Positions 1-5,781 are shown, numbered from the stretch's first letter. The stretch is 6,071 nucleotides of DNA from UBA1151 sp963579925 (GCA_963579925.1 CAUZJA010000168.1:1-6071); one strand, 5' to 3'. Notes: a model not told the origin generated them from the letters alone. Made by a program: numbers and translations.

Positions 1-1359
1 GTCGTCTTCCGAAATCAGCAGTTCTGCGTGCTCAAACGCCTCGGCTGGGCCGGTCAAATCGCCGCCCAGGTTCGCGCTCAACTGCGCCGCCATGATGGCT
101 CCAAGTGCGGCAGCTGCAGCGGCCATTCCAAACATGCGGGCGAACTGCAGAGAAGATGTCACAACGCCCAGTACGTTCCCCGGCATGGCGTTCTGAACTG
201 GTGCAGTAAATGAGGTCCAACCAAACGACAATCCCAGCCCTAGGAATGCAGTTGCAATGCCGATATTGAGCATCGGCGTGGTCGTACCCATGCCGCCGAC
301 GTACCAGAGCGTCACAGCTGCGACGGCCATGCCAAATACCCCGCCCTCGCGCGGTCGGTTAAAGCGCGACAGCAGTTGCCCCGACACGTTCGCCCCAATC
401 GCAACGCCAACCGCCATGGTCATCAGCGGGTAGGCCGATTCTGTAGCAGTCGAGCCCTTCGCCCCCTGAGTGAACAGCGGGAGGAACGCGGTGGTCGTGA
501 TGAAGCTGGTCGTAATCGTCAGCGATGCGATCATCGAGGCCGAGAAGACGCGCTCCTTGAAAAGCGATATTGGAATGAGAGGATCCGAAGCTCGGAGCTC
601 GATCCAGACGAATGCCACAAAGGCCACGATGGAGAGAACCCAGAGCAGCCACATCACAGGTGAGAGCCAACCCACGGATTCACCTATCGACAGTGCGAAG
701 AGGGATGCGGTGCTGAATATCACGAACGTGGTCGTCCCCGGAATATCAAAGCTACTCTTACCGCTGCTGGCACGGCCCTCGGGCATCCAGATCCACAGCA
801 GAGCCAGCGCCATACCGCCCAGTGGAACGTTGATGAAGAAGATCCATCGCCAGGATGCGTAGTCGGAAACGACTCCACCGATAATTGGCCCAAGTACACC
901 GGAGAGCGTGAAGCTGGCGGTAGTGACGGCCATCCACTTCGCACGCTGCGATGGCTCCCACATGGCGGCCATAATGATCCAGACACTGCCCATCGCCCCG
1001 GCGAACCCGGCACCCTGAACCACCCGGATGATCACCAGCTGAGTCATCGTTTGCGACATCCCTGCAGCGCCGGAAGCTACGACAAAGACGGCCAGCGCCC
1101 AAATTATGACCGTCTTGCGGCCGACCACGTCAGAAAGCTTGCCGACGATTGGCACGATGACGGCACCCGCCAGCGAGAAACCGGCAAAGAGCCAGGTGAA
1201 CAGGTCGAATCCACCAATGTCAGAAACGATGTTCTGCGCAGCCGTTGCAACGACCGTCTGAGAGATGGTTGTTACAAACAGCGTCGCTGAAAGCGCGCCG
1301 ATCACGAGGAGCTTTCGACGGTAGGGAAGATCTATGAGTTGGAGGTTGGGCGTCGACAT
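1..1359 (-). CDS. MFS transporter, DHA2 (EmrB/QacA) drug:H+ antiporter-like, 3'-partial
   Basis: Predicted inner-membrane transporter of the major facilitator superfamily, DHA2 group (14 membrane segments, proton-coupled export of drugs or other small molecules). The frame is open from ATG at 1359 to the window edge, giving 453 residues, so only the C-terminus is missing (the family is usually about 470-550). Visible motifs are motif A GKLSDVVGRKTVI at residues 73-85, motif B with R112 and G116-A-G118 at about 108-123, and motif C GVLGPIIGG at 154-162 followed by the typical SWRWIFFINVPLG at 169-181. Hydrophobic segments continue throughout, with a polar central loop near 193-203. The first-helix motif, normally LDQTIVATALP, reads ISQTVVATAAQ (32-42), so the usual Asp is Ser33 and the Pro is Gln42. 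The start is preceded by only a weak AGG, but begins exactly at the normal N-terminal boundary of the family. Substrate cannot be inferred. The gene is divergent from the NIPSNAP gene, and no TetR- or MarR-type regulator is seen beside it. Confidence 0.93.
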   Translation of the reverse strand, partial: MSTPNLQLIDLPYRRKLLVIGALSATLFVTTISQTVVATAAQNIVSDIGGFDLFTWLFAGFSLAGAVIVPIVGKLSDVVGRKTVIIWALAVFVVASGAAGMSQTMTQLVIIRVVQGAGFAGAMGSVWIIMAAMWEPSQRAKWMAVTTASFTLSGVLGPIIGGVVSDYASWRWIFFINVPLGGMALALLWIWMPEGRASSGKSSFDIPGTTTFVIFSTASLFALSIGESVGWLSPVMWLLWVLSIVAFVAFVWIELRASDPLIPISLFKERVFSASMIASLTITTSFITTTAFLPLFTQGAKGSTATESAYPLMTMAVGVAIGANVSGQLLSRFNRPREGGVFGMAVAAVTLWYVGGMGTTTPMLNIGIATAFLGLGLSFGWTSFTAPVQNAMPGNVLGVVTSSLQFARMFGMAAAAAALGAIMAAQLSANLGGDLTGPAEAFEHAELLISEDD

Positions 1360-1364
1360 TGCGC

Positions 1365-1377
1365 GCCTAGTTTAGGC
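1365..1377. promoter_or_regulatory. small palindrome over the MFS -10 element, possible operator
   Basis: GCCTA-GTT-TAGGC is a perfect 5-bp inverted repeat with a 3-nt centre. It overlaps the putative -10 hexamer (1369-1374) of the transporter. A repressor half-site arrangement is possible, but 5-bp arms are short and could occur by chance. Confidence 0.25.
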
Positions 1378-1396
1378 CCCCCCCACGCCCGAACAA
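1369..1396 (-). promoter_or_regulatory. putative promoter of the MFS transporter
   Basis: Reading the minus strand, TTGTTC (1396-1391) and TAAACT (1374-1369) are separated by 16 nt and resemble -35 and -10 hexamers (3/6 and 4/6 matches to the sigma-70 consensus). The -10 ends 9 nt before the ATG at 1359, so the transcript would have a leader of only a few bases. This fits the lack of a good Shine-Dalgarno. It is a by-eye call with no experimental support. Confidence 0.35.
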
Positions 1397-1401
1397 ATAG
1401 T

Positions 1402-1450
1402 CTCCGGGGTGTAACCTGCCCGAACCGTCAACATATCGCTTTCCCCGGAG
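1402..1450 (+). promoter_or_regulatory. 8-bp inverted repeat including the NIPSNAP gene Shine-Dalgarno
   Basis: CTCCGGGG at 1402-1409 is the exact reverse complement of CCCCGGAG at 1443-1450, with 33 nt between. The right arm contains the GGAG (1447-1450) that is the ribosome binding site of the gene starting at 1457. In an RNA that includes both arms, the eight pairs (six of them G-C) would hide the Shine-Dalgarno. Alternatively it could be a spaced DNA operator. Whether the mRNA starts upstream of 1402 is unknown. Confidence 0.35.
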
Positions 1451-1456
1451 CCACCG

Positions 1457-2071
1457 ATGATTCACGAATTTCGCACTTACGACCTGAAGGCCGGATCGAC
1501 TCCAGAGTTCCTGAAACGGACTGGTGAGAAGGTTGGAAAACGCGTCGAATACTCGCCGTTGGTTGGGTTCTTCTACAGCGAGATTGGCGAGCTAAACCAG
1601 GCCCTCCACATCTGGCAGTATGACGATCTAAATCAGCGCACCGAGATCAGGAAAAAGGTAGTAGAAGACGGCGTCTACCCGCCCGATACCCGGGAGTTCC
1701 TGGTTGAGCAGAAGGCAGAGATATTCATCCCCGCCCCATTTATGCCTGAACTGGATATCAAGCGAAATATCGGGCCGTTATTTGAGTTGAGGGTCTACAA
1801 GTACGCTCCGGGCGGCATTGCAAAGGTGATCGACGCCTGGGCACCCTTGATCGAAGCCCGCATGGGCCTCTGTCCGCCTGTTGGCGTCTGGTACTCGGAA
1901 ATCGGCACCGTCAACCAGTGGGCGCACATGTGGGCGTACGAAAGCTGGGAGCACCGAGTTGAGTCGCGCAAGCAGTTCGCATCAATTGGCTGGCCGCCTG
2001 CTTCTGGTGTGTCGCCGATTACGATGCGCAACACGCTGATGTTCGCGGCGGACTTCTCGCCGGTTCAGTAG
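1457..2071 (+). CDS. NIPSNAP family protein with two tandem domains
   Basis: A 204-residue soluble protein made of two NIPSNAP domains (dimeric alpha/beta-barrel, ferredoxin-like fold). Domain 1 spans about residues 1-98 and begins IHEFRTYDLKAG. Domain 2 spans about 107-204 and begins LFELRVYKYAPG. The two copies align clearly: YSEIGELNQALHIWQY (40-55) against YSEIGTVNQWAHMWAY (146-161), each followed by an R.E.RK helix (61-67 and 167-172). The start is supported by GGAG at 1447-1450, 6 nt upstream of ATG, and by the domain starting at residue 2. There is no signal peptide or membrane segment, so it should be cytoplasmic. Family knowledge: animal NIPSNAPs are mitochondrial proteins, while bacterial members are mostly uncharacterised and the fold is shared with small monooxygenases and EthD-like proteins. 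The specific function is unknown. It is divergent from the MFS gene and 53 bp ahead of the THEP1-like gene. Confidence 0.9.
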   Translation: MIHEFRTYDLKAGSTPEFLKRTGEKVGKRVEYSPLVGFFYSEIGELNQALHIWQYDDLNQRTEIRKKVVEDGVYPPDTREFLVEQKAEIFIPAPFMPELDIKRNIGPLFELRVYKYAPGGIAKVIDAWAPLIEARMGLCPPVGVWYSEIGTVNQWAHMWAYESWEHRVESRKQFASIGWPPASGVSPITMRNTLMFAADFSPVQ

Positions 2072-2112
2072 TGACTCGCGCCCGCTAACCCCACTCGTAT
2101 CTACCCGCCGCT

Positions 2113-2118
2113 TACGCT
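2113..2118 (+). promoter_or_regulatory. candidate -10 element for a leaderless THEP1-like mRNA
   Basis: TACGCT fits the TANNNT pattern of a -10 hexamer and ends 6 nt before the ATG at 2125, so transcription would begin at or next to the start codon. No purine-rich ribosome binding site lies in the preceding 25 nt, and no convincing -35 is visible. By-eye inference. Confidence 0.25.
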
Positions 2119-2124
2119 GAACGC

Positions 2125-2646
2125 ATGACCTCAAACTTCATCCTCACCGGCCCACCAGGCACCGGCAAATCAGTACTGCTATCAAACGCAGTGGATCGTC
2201 ACCCGCACCTGCGCTGGCGAGGTTTCACATCGGTGTCCATCATCGAGAATAACGAACGCGTAGGTTGGGTGTTCAAAGATTTCAACTCATCAGAAGGCAC
2301 GCTGGCGCACGTTGATCTCGAGTCCGATGTCCAGATGGGCCGATACGGCATTAATCTAGATCTGTTCGCATCAATAGCTGACACAGAGCTCGACCCGACT
2401 CAGCCCGCAGACGTCTACGTCATCGACGAAATCGGGCTGATCTCCGCGATGCACCCGCCGTTTGGTGTGTCGCTGGAAGCCTGCCTCGACAGCAAAACGC
2501 CGGTGCTCGCAATAGCCAGAGAGAAGTCGACAGAGATGCTGGCATCAATTGGAACGCGGCCGGACACGAAAGTCTTGCGTGTTGAAGCAATGAAATTGGA
2601 GTCTATGCCGGATCAGATTGACGAATGGCTGACTGAGCGGGCATAA
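2125..2646 (+). CDS. THEP1-like P-loop NTPase (nucleoside-triphosphatase/nucleotide kinase family)
   Basis: A 173-residue cytoplasmic P-loop protein of the THEP1 (NTPase_1) type, about the usual length of 170-190. Walker A is GPPGTGKS (9-16), close to the N-terminus. The family signature GFTSVSIIENNERVGW (33-48) corresponds to the GFyTxEVrExGxRvGF block. GRYGIN (72-77) matches the conserved vGrYgVn block. Walker B is VYVIDEIG (97-104) with D101 and E102. Known THEP1 proteins from Aquifex and archaea hydrolyse NTPs slowly in vitro, and their cellular role is unclear. The usual DEIGkME is DEIGLIS here, followed by a PPF (111-113). The start codon fits because Walker A is 8 residues in, as in relatives, yet there is no Shine-Dalgarno. 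It follows the NIPSNAP gene on the same strand by 53 bp, and vapB starts 81 bp after its stop behind its own promoter. No functional link to either neighbour can be read from the sequence. Confidence 0.85.
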   Translation: MTSNFILTGPPGTGKSVLLSNAVDRHPHLRWRGFTSVSIIENNERVGWVFKDFNSSEGTLAHVDLESDVQMGRYGINLDLFASIADTELDPTQPADVYVIDEIGLISAMHPPFGVSLEACLDSKTPVLAIAREKSTEMLASIGTRPDTKVLRVEAMKLESMPDQIDEWLTERA

Positions 2647-2670
2647 GACTCATCTGCCATGAGGGGTCTT
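2645..2670 (+). terminator. weak stem-loop after the THEP1-like gene
   Basis: CTCAT (2649-2653) pairs with ATGAG (2659-2663) across a 5-nt loop. AAGA (2645-2648) can extend the stem with TCTT (2667-2670) across a GGG bulge. No T-run follows, so this is at best a weak intrinsic terminator and may be incidental. Confidence 0.2.
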
Positions 2671-2671
2671 C

Positions 2672-2712
2672 GTACCTAGTACTGCGTACACGACTCTCGT
2701 GTACACTATATT
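2672..2712 (+). promoter_or_regulatory. vapBC promoter and operator with GTAC repeats and an 8-bp palindrome
   Basis: GTACACGA (2686-2693) and TCGTGTAC (2697-2704) form a perfect 8-bp inverted repeat around a CTC centre. GTAC also occurs at 2672-2675 and 2679-2682, so GTAC starts at 2672, 2679 and 2686 in a 7-bp period, then at 2701. The palindrome abuts TATATT (2707-2712) and overlaps TACACT (2702-2707), the two best -10 candidates. No clear -35 is seen. Such an array just ahead of a toxin-antitoxin operon is expected to bind the ribbon-helix-helix antitoxin, alone or with toxin, for autorepression. The palindrome is directly visible; its role is inferred. Confidence 0.6.
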
Positions 2713-2727
2713 CGTGGAGAATGCCTC

Positions 2728-2952
2728 ATGAAAAATATTACTCTCAGTGCAAACGAAGACCTGATCGAAGCGGCACGCGAGCGCGCTCGCTCCGAAAGAA
2801 CTACGCTCAACGAGCAGTTTCGTCTCTGGTTAGCCGACTATACGCACCAACGGCAACGGGCTGATGAGGCCATGGCGTTCATCAAAGAGATGCAAAAAAC
2901 CGTGCACACCGGTGGGCGCAAGTTCAGCAGAGACGAGATGAATGAGCGGTGA
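2728..2952 (+). CDS. vapB: VapB-like antitoxin, ribbon-helix-helix (CopG/FitA-like)
   Basis: A 74-residue protein and the first gene of a toxin-antitoxin pair. Residues 2-7 (KNITLS) form the predicted DNA-contacting beta strand, 9-22 helix 1, TTLNE (25-29) the turn, and 28-39 helix 2, the standard ribbon-helix-helix order. Dimers would bind the palindromic promoter region just upstream. The charged C-terminal part, including GRKFSRDEM (63-71), is the sort of tail that in characterised VapB proteins wraps the PIN toxin and places basic residues in its active site. The start is supported by GGAGA (2716-2720), 7 nt before ATG. The stop codon lies inside vapC (11-nt overlap), so the two are translationally coupled and antitoxin is made first. 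The exact antitoxin family name is less sure than the fold and role. Confidence 0.88.
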   Translation: MKNITLSANEDLIEAARERARSERTTLNEQFRLWLADYTHQRQRADEAMAFIKEMQKTVHTGGRKFSRDEMNER

Positions 2953-3367
2953 CTTCTTCGATACGAACGTGCTGGTCTACATGTTCGACGAAGTCAATCA
3001 CCGAAAGCGAGATATAGCCCAAAATCTCGTTTGGGAGGCGCTTGAAAACCGTTCTGCGCGCATCAGTTTTCAGGTTGTTCAAGAGTCGCTAAATGTATTG
3101 ACGCGGCAGGCTAGTTCTCCGGCCAATTCGATGACGGCCAGCGGATTCCTTGATCGTGTCCTCATCCCTCTCTGGGTAGTCATGCCCAGCCCATCGATCT
3201 ACGCTCGTACCCTGGAGTTACAAGCGCGATACCAATACAGCTTTTACGATTCCCTGCTGATCGCCAGCGCTCTAGATTCCGGCGCATCTCGACTTCTGAG
3301 CGAGGATATGCAAGATGGTCAGCGTATTGAGGGCTTGACGATCACAAACCCATTTGCTGAACACTAA
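2942..3367 (+). CDS. vapC: VapC toxin, PIN-domain ribonuclease
   Basis: A 141-residue single PIN domain, the usual size for VapC, which are Mg2+/Mn2+-dependent RNases that typically cut tRNA or rRNA and stop growth when free of VapB. The acidic residues expected of the active site are all present: D7 in FFDTNVLVY, E48 in QVVQESLNVL, D103 in FYDSLLIASAL and D122 in LLSEDMQDG. The toxin therefore looks catalytically intact. The last residues (ITNPF, 134-138) match the common C-terminal end of the family. The start ATG at 2942 overlaps the end of vapB by 11 nt, with only a weak GAG-containing ribosome binding site inside vapB, fitting coupled translation. The RNA target cannot be predicted. The gene ends 3 bp from the stop of the convergent hydrolase gene. 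Confidence 0.92.
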   Translation: MSGDFFDTNVLVYMFDEVNHRKRDIAQNLVWEALENRSARISFQVVQESLNVLTRQASSPANSMTASGFLDRVLIPLWVVMPSPSIYARTLELQARYQYSFYDSLLIASALDSGASRLLSEDMQDGQRIEGLTITNPFAEH

Positions 3368-3370
3368 TCG

Positions 3371-4774
3371 CTAACGCACCTTCCGGTACCACCAGCCGCC
3401 CAGCGTAAACCCGGGCGATCCATCGTGGCCACTTGAAGTGAACACCGCCTTCTCTCCAGAACCTCGGTGGCCCCGCATGATGAATGTCCCATCGGTACCT
3501 GACGCCTCAAACTGCGCCGGAGCGTGGATTGAGTAGCCACCATCGCCGGGCGCGGTCATCCAGAGGTGGCCGTCGCGGTAGTCGATGTTGGCGGGGATTC
3601 CTGGTTCAGCGATGTAGTATCCGGTGAACTCGGCAAGCTCGTCCGGAGTAGGCGATGGCTCTGGCACTTCGATTGGCTGCACAACCATATCCGGACCGGG
3701 CTTGCCAGTGAGAAAGGTCTCGATCGCATGTCTGGCGAGCGGCTCTACGCCAACCAGAGGCCATGCGTTAGCCAGGATAATCACGCCAGTTTTCGTCGGA
3801 ATGTTGTATGCCATCAACGATCCAAAGCCGTGAATTCCGCCGCCGTGGTTGTGGTAAACCCTGTCTTCAACACGAAATACTCGCCAGCTCAGGCACTGGC
3901 CACTCGACCAATCGGGCTCAATGTACTGCGGGCGGTGCATCTCGTGGAGGGAGCGCCCCTTCAGCACCTGTGCACCATCGCGCGCTCCGCCGTCTTCCCG
4001 GAACTGAAATGAGAGCCACTTCGCCAGGTCCTCAACGTTGGAGTGAAGCTGTCCACAAGATTGGACGCCGTTGAGATGGCGATAGGCGGCAACCCGCACT
4101 TCGTCTCGAGTCTCATCACCCGGGACCACAGAGTCGTAGCCGGTGTAGAAATCCGGGCGCAACTCATCGGTTAGATCAAACACCGTGGACTTGAGTCCAA
4201 CAGGATCGATCACGTTGCCATGCATGTACTCGGCGTACTCCGTACCGGAGACGCGCGAGATCACCTCTCCCAGTAACCCGAACGCCAGGTTGGAGTACTT
4301 CCACTGGGAGTCGGCGGGGATGACAACTTCGGTGTCGGGTAGCGCGTAAAGAATCTGCTCCCTGCTCGGGAACTCATCCGCAGCCCAGCTGAGGCCCGCC
4401 GTTTCCGATGATAGCCCAGAGTAGTGCGTCAGCATCCGGCGCAGCGTCACATCTTCCACAAGTCCGCCGCTCTCTTGAACCTGAGCGAACTCCGGAATGT
4501 GCGTGGTCAGAGGATCATCGAGCGCCAGTTTCCCTTCGTCCCTGAGCTGCAAGATAGCGGTGGCCGTGAATGTCTTGGTTATTGACGCGACGCGAGAGAT
4601 AGTCCGACTATTCGGTGTCTCTCCCGTTTCCAGATTGCTGACTCCGAATCCCCCGGACCAGATGAGTTCGTCACCCTGAACGATCCCAGCAGCCAGCCCG
4701 GGCGAACCCAGCGACTCAAATCGCTGAACGAGCATCTCTTCAACGGCGTTGATACGGCTTGCGGTGTTAGTCAT
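3371..4774 (-). CDS. serine hydrolase, beta-lactamase (class C/penicillin-binding-protein) fold
   Basis: A 467-residue enzyme of the broad family that includes class C beta-lactamases, DD-peptidases, EstB-type esterases and amide hydrolases. The catalytic motifs are complete: S64-I-T-K67 (nucleophile and general base), Y160-S-N162, and H310-G-G312 in the KTG/HxG position, within a HNHGGGIHGFGS stretch. Other family marks are LRRMLTHYSGL (111-121) and SNLAFGLLGEVI (161-172). The catalytic domain covers about 8-357. A proline-rich linker (368-378) leads to a C-terminal beta-rich domain (about 379-467, starting ELAEFTGYY), common as an accessory domain in this family. No signal peptide is evident, so the protein is probably cytoplasmic, arguing for a small-molecule ester or amide substrate over peptidoglycan. 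It starts 2 nt after the stop of the dehydratase-like gene with no clear Shine-Dalgarno, implying one mRNA and coupled translation. It should not be called a beta-lactam resistance gene on this evidence. Confidence 0.92.
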   Translation of the reverse strand: MTNTASRINAVEEMLVQRFESLGSPGLAAGIVQGDELIWSGGFGVSNLETGETPNSRTISRVASITKTFTATAILQLRDEGKLALDDPLTTHIPEFAQVQESGGLVEDVTLRRMLTHYSGLSSETAGLSWAADEFPSREQILYALPDTEVVIPADSQWKYSNLAFGLLGEVISRVSGTEYAEYMHGNVIDPVGLKSTVFDLTDELRPDFYTGYDSVVPGDETRDEVRVAAYRHLNGVQSCGQLHSNVEDLAKWLSFQFREDGGARDGAQVLKGRSLHEMHRPQYIEPDWSSGQCLSWRVFRVEDRVYHNHGGGIHGFGSLMAYNIPTKTGVIILANAWPLVGVEPLARHAIETFLTGKPGPDMVVQPIEVPEPSPTPDELAEFTGYYIAEPGIPANIDYRDGHLWMTAPGDGGYSIHAPAQFEASGTDGTFIMRGHRGSGEKAVFTSSGHDGSPGFTLGGWWYRKVR

Positions 4775-4776
4775 GG

Positions 4777-5781
4777 CTATGCTGTCTTCGGGCCTTGGAT
4801 GGCGTTCAGGATGCCGCGCATGTAGCCGACGCAGTAAGCGATGTATCGCTTGCCGTCGGGATCGTTGATCAGCCGCATCACGTGGTCATAGTCGATCACT
4901 CCATCGTAGTCCACATCATGCAGAGCGCGAGCCACATCAGCCATGTTCAGATCGCCTTCATCCGGTGCGACTTCTGAATACTCCCCGTTAGCCGGAATGG
5001 TCCCAAGAACATTTCGGAAGTGAACGTGGAAAAGACGCTTGGCCTCACCAAACTTTTTGATCATCTTGAACACATCTTCCCCCGACTCATATCGAGTACC
5101 GACGCAGAACGTGACGCCGTTGTTGGGGTTGGGAACTTCGCGAAACAGACGGTCATATGCCGCCTGGTTGTAAAGGATCTGAGGGATTCCGTAGACGGAC
5201 GGCACAGGCGGGTCATTGCCGTGCATGGCCACGTTCATCCCATGAGTCTCAGCGATAGGCGTGACCGCCTGGTAGATGGAAATAAGACGCTCCCAGAGTT
5301 CATCATGAGTGGGTACGCCCTCTGGCCGCGGGGCCTCTTTGATCGCCTCTCGGACGTCGATGTGCAGGTATTCGTAGTCGCCTCGGCCCTGGCGCCAGCT
5401 GTACTCAGCACCCTGCCCGCTATCCAACATCTGGCCAGCGGAGAAAATTTGAACTCCTAGCAGCGGTATTCCAACCGCACCAAGAACGTCGGAAGTGTGC
5501 TCGGCGTTTTCCAGAATCTGGGCGGATGATTTGTCACCCAGGTATACCGGCATCAACTCCCGGCTCAGGAAGTTTGCCCGTTCAATGGTTAGACCATAGC
5601 TGTCCAATTCCTCCATGACTTTCTCAAGCGCGTCCTTTTCAATGCGACCACCGGTACGGGTGTAACCATCCACCATGTCTAGCGTGATATCCACGTAATC
5701 GATACCGATCTGTTTCAGATAGGCAAGGTCATCTGGTCGTTCCATCCAGTCCGGGCTAATTCTCGTGCCGATTTTGATCAT
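4777..5781 (-). CDS. mannonate dehydratase family protein (UxuA-like TIM barrel)
   Basis: A 334-residue metal-dependent TIM-barrel protein related to D-mannonate dehydratase (UxuA), which converts D-mannonate to 2-keto-3-deoxygluconate in glucuronate breakdown. Probable Mn2+ ligands of the family are kept: H187 in MHGNDPP (186-192), C226 in VTFCVGT (223-229), H254 in FHVHFRN (251-257) and D299 in DYDHVM (297-302). It is divergent: the family HPDDPP is HGNDPP, the N-terminal RWYG-type block is missing, and it is shorter than typical UxuA (about 350-400). The exact substrate is therefore uncertain, and another sugar acid or hydroxy acid is possible. The start at 5781 is preferred over the longer in-frame ATG at 5958: GGAGA (5792-5788) lies 6 nt upstream, the barrel begins at MIKIGTRIS, and the extra 59 residues look non-conserved and would overlap the divergent phosphoesterase. 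It is the first gene of a two-gene operon with the serine hydrolase. Confidence 0.82.
   Translation of the reverse strand: MIKIGTRISPDWMERPDDLAYLKQIGIDYVDITLDMVDGYTRTGGRIEKDALEKVMEELDSYGLTIERANFLSRELMPVYLGDKSSAQILENAEHTSDVLGAVGIPLLGVQIFSAGQMLDSGQGAEYSWRQGRGDYEYLHIDVREAIKEAPRPEGVPTHDELWERLISIYQAVTPIAETHGMNVAMHGNDPPVPSVYGIPQILYNQAAYDRLFREVPNPNNGVTFCVGTRYESGEDVFKMIKKFGEAKRLFHVHFRNVLGTIPANGEYSEVAPDEGDLNMADVARALHDVDYDGVIDYDHVMRLINDPDGKRYIAYCVGYMRGILNAIQGPKTA

Noticed and set aside
376..862. Overlapping plus-strand open frames opposite the transporter (376-663, 470-862)
   Set aside because: The translations are arginine-, histidine- and serine-rich with no recognisable motifs, and they lie antisense to a clear MFS reading frame with complete family motifs.
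359..1102. Minus-strand frames at 359-670, 720-1013 and 758-1102
   Set aside because: They are in other frames of the MFS gene, whose true frame has no stop in the window and accounts for this region.
1339..1527. 62-residue plus-strand frame crossing the divergent promoter region
   Set aside because: It overlaps the starts of both flanking genes, has no ribosome binding site and shows no protein-like features.
2063..2122. 6-bp inverted repeat GTTCAG (2063-2068) and CTGAAC (2117-2122) around the NIPSNAP-THEP1 gap
   Set aside because: The arms are short, nearly 50 nt apart and not followed by a T-run, so chance is the likeliest explanation.
3566..4074. Plus-strand frames opposite the serine hydrolase (3566-4012, 3624-3833, 3808-4074)
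   Set aside because: They are antisense shadows of a gene with all three catalytic motifs intact, with no motifs of their own.
3371..4774. Calling the serine hydrolase an antibiotic-resistance beta-lactamase
   Set aside because: It has no signal peptide, carries an extra C-terminal domain and sits in an operon with a sugar-acid-type enzyme. The shared fold also covers esterases and amidases.
5020..5460. 146-residue plus-strand frame opposite the dehydratase
   Set aside because: It is antisense to the conserved metal-ligand region of the TIM-barrel protein. The valine- and aspartate-rich translation reflects codon complementarity and not a protein family.
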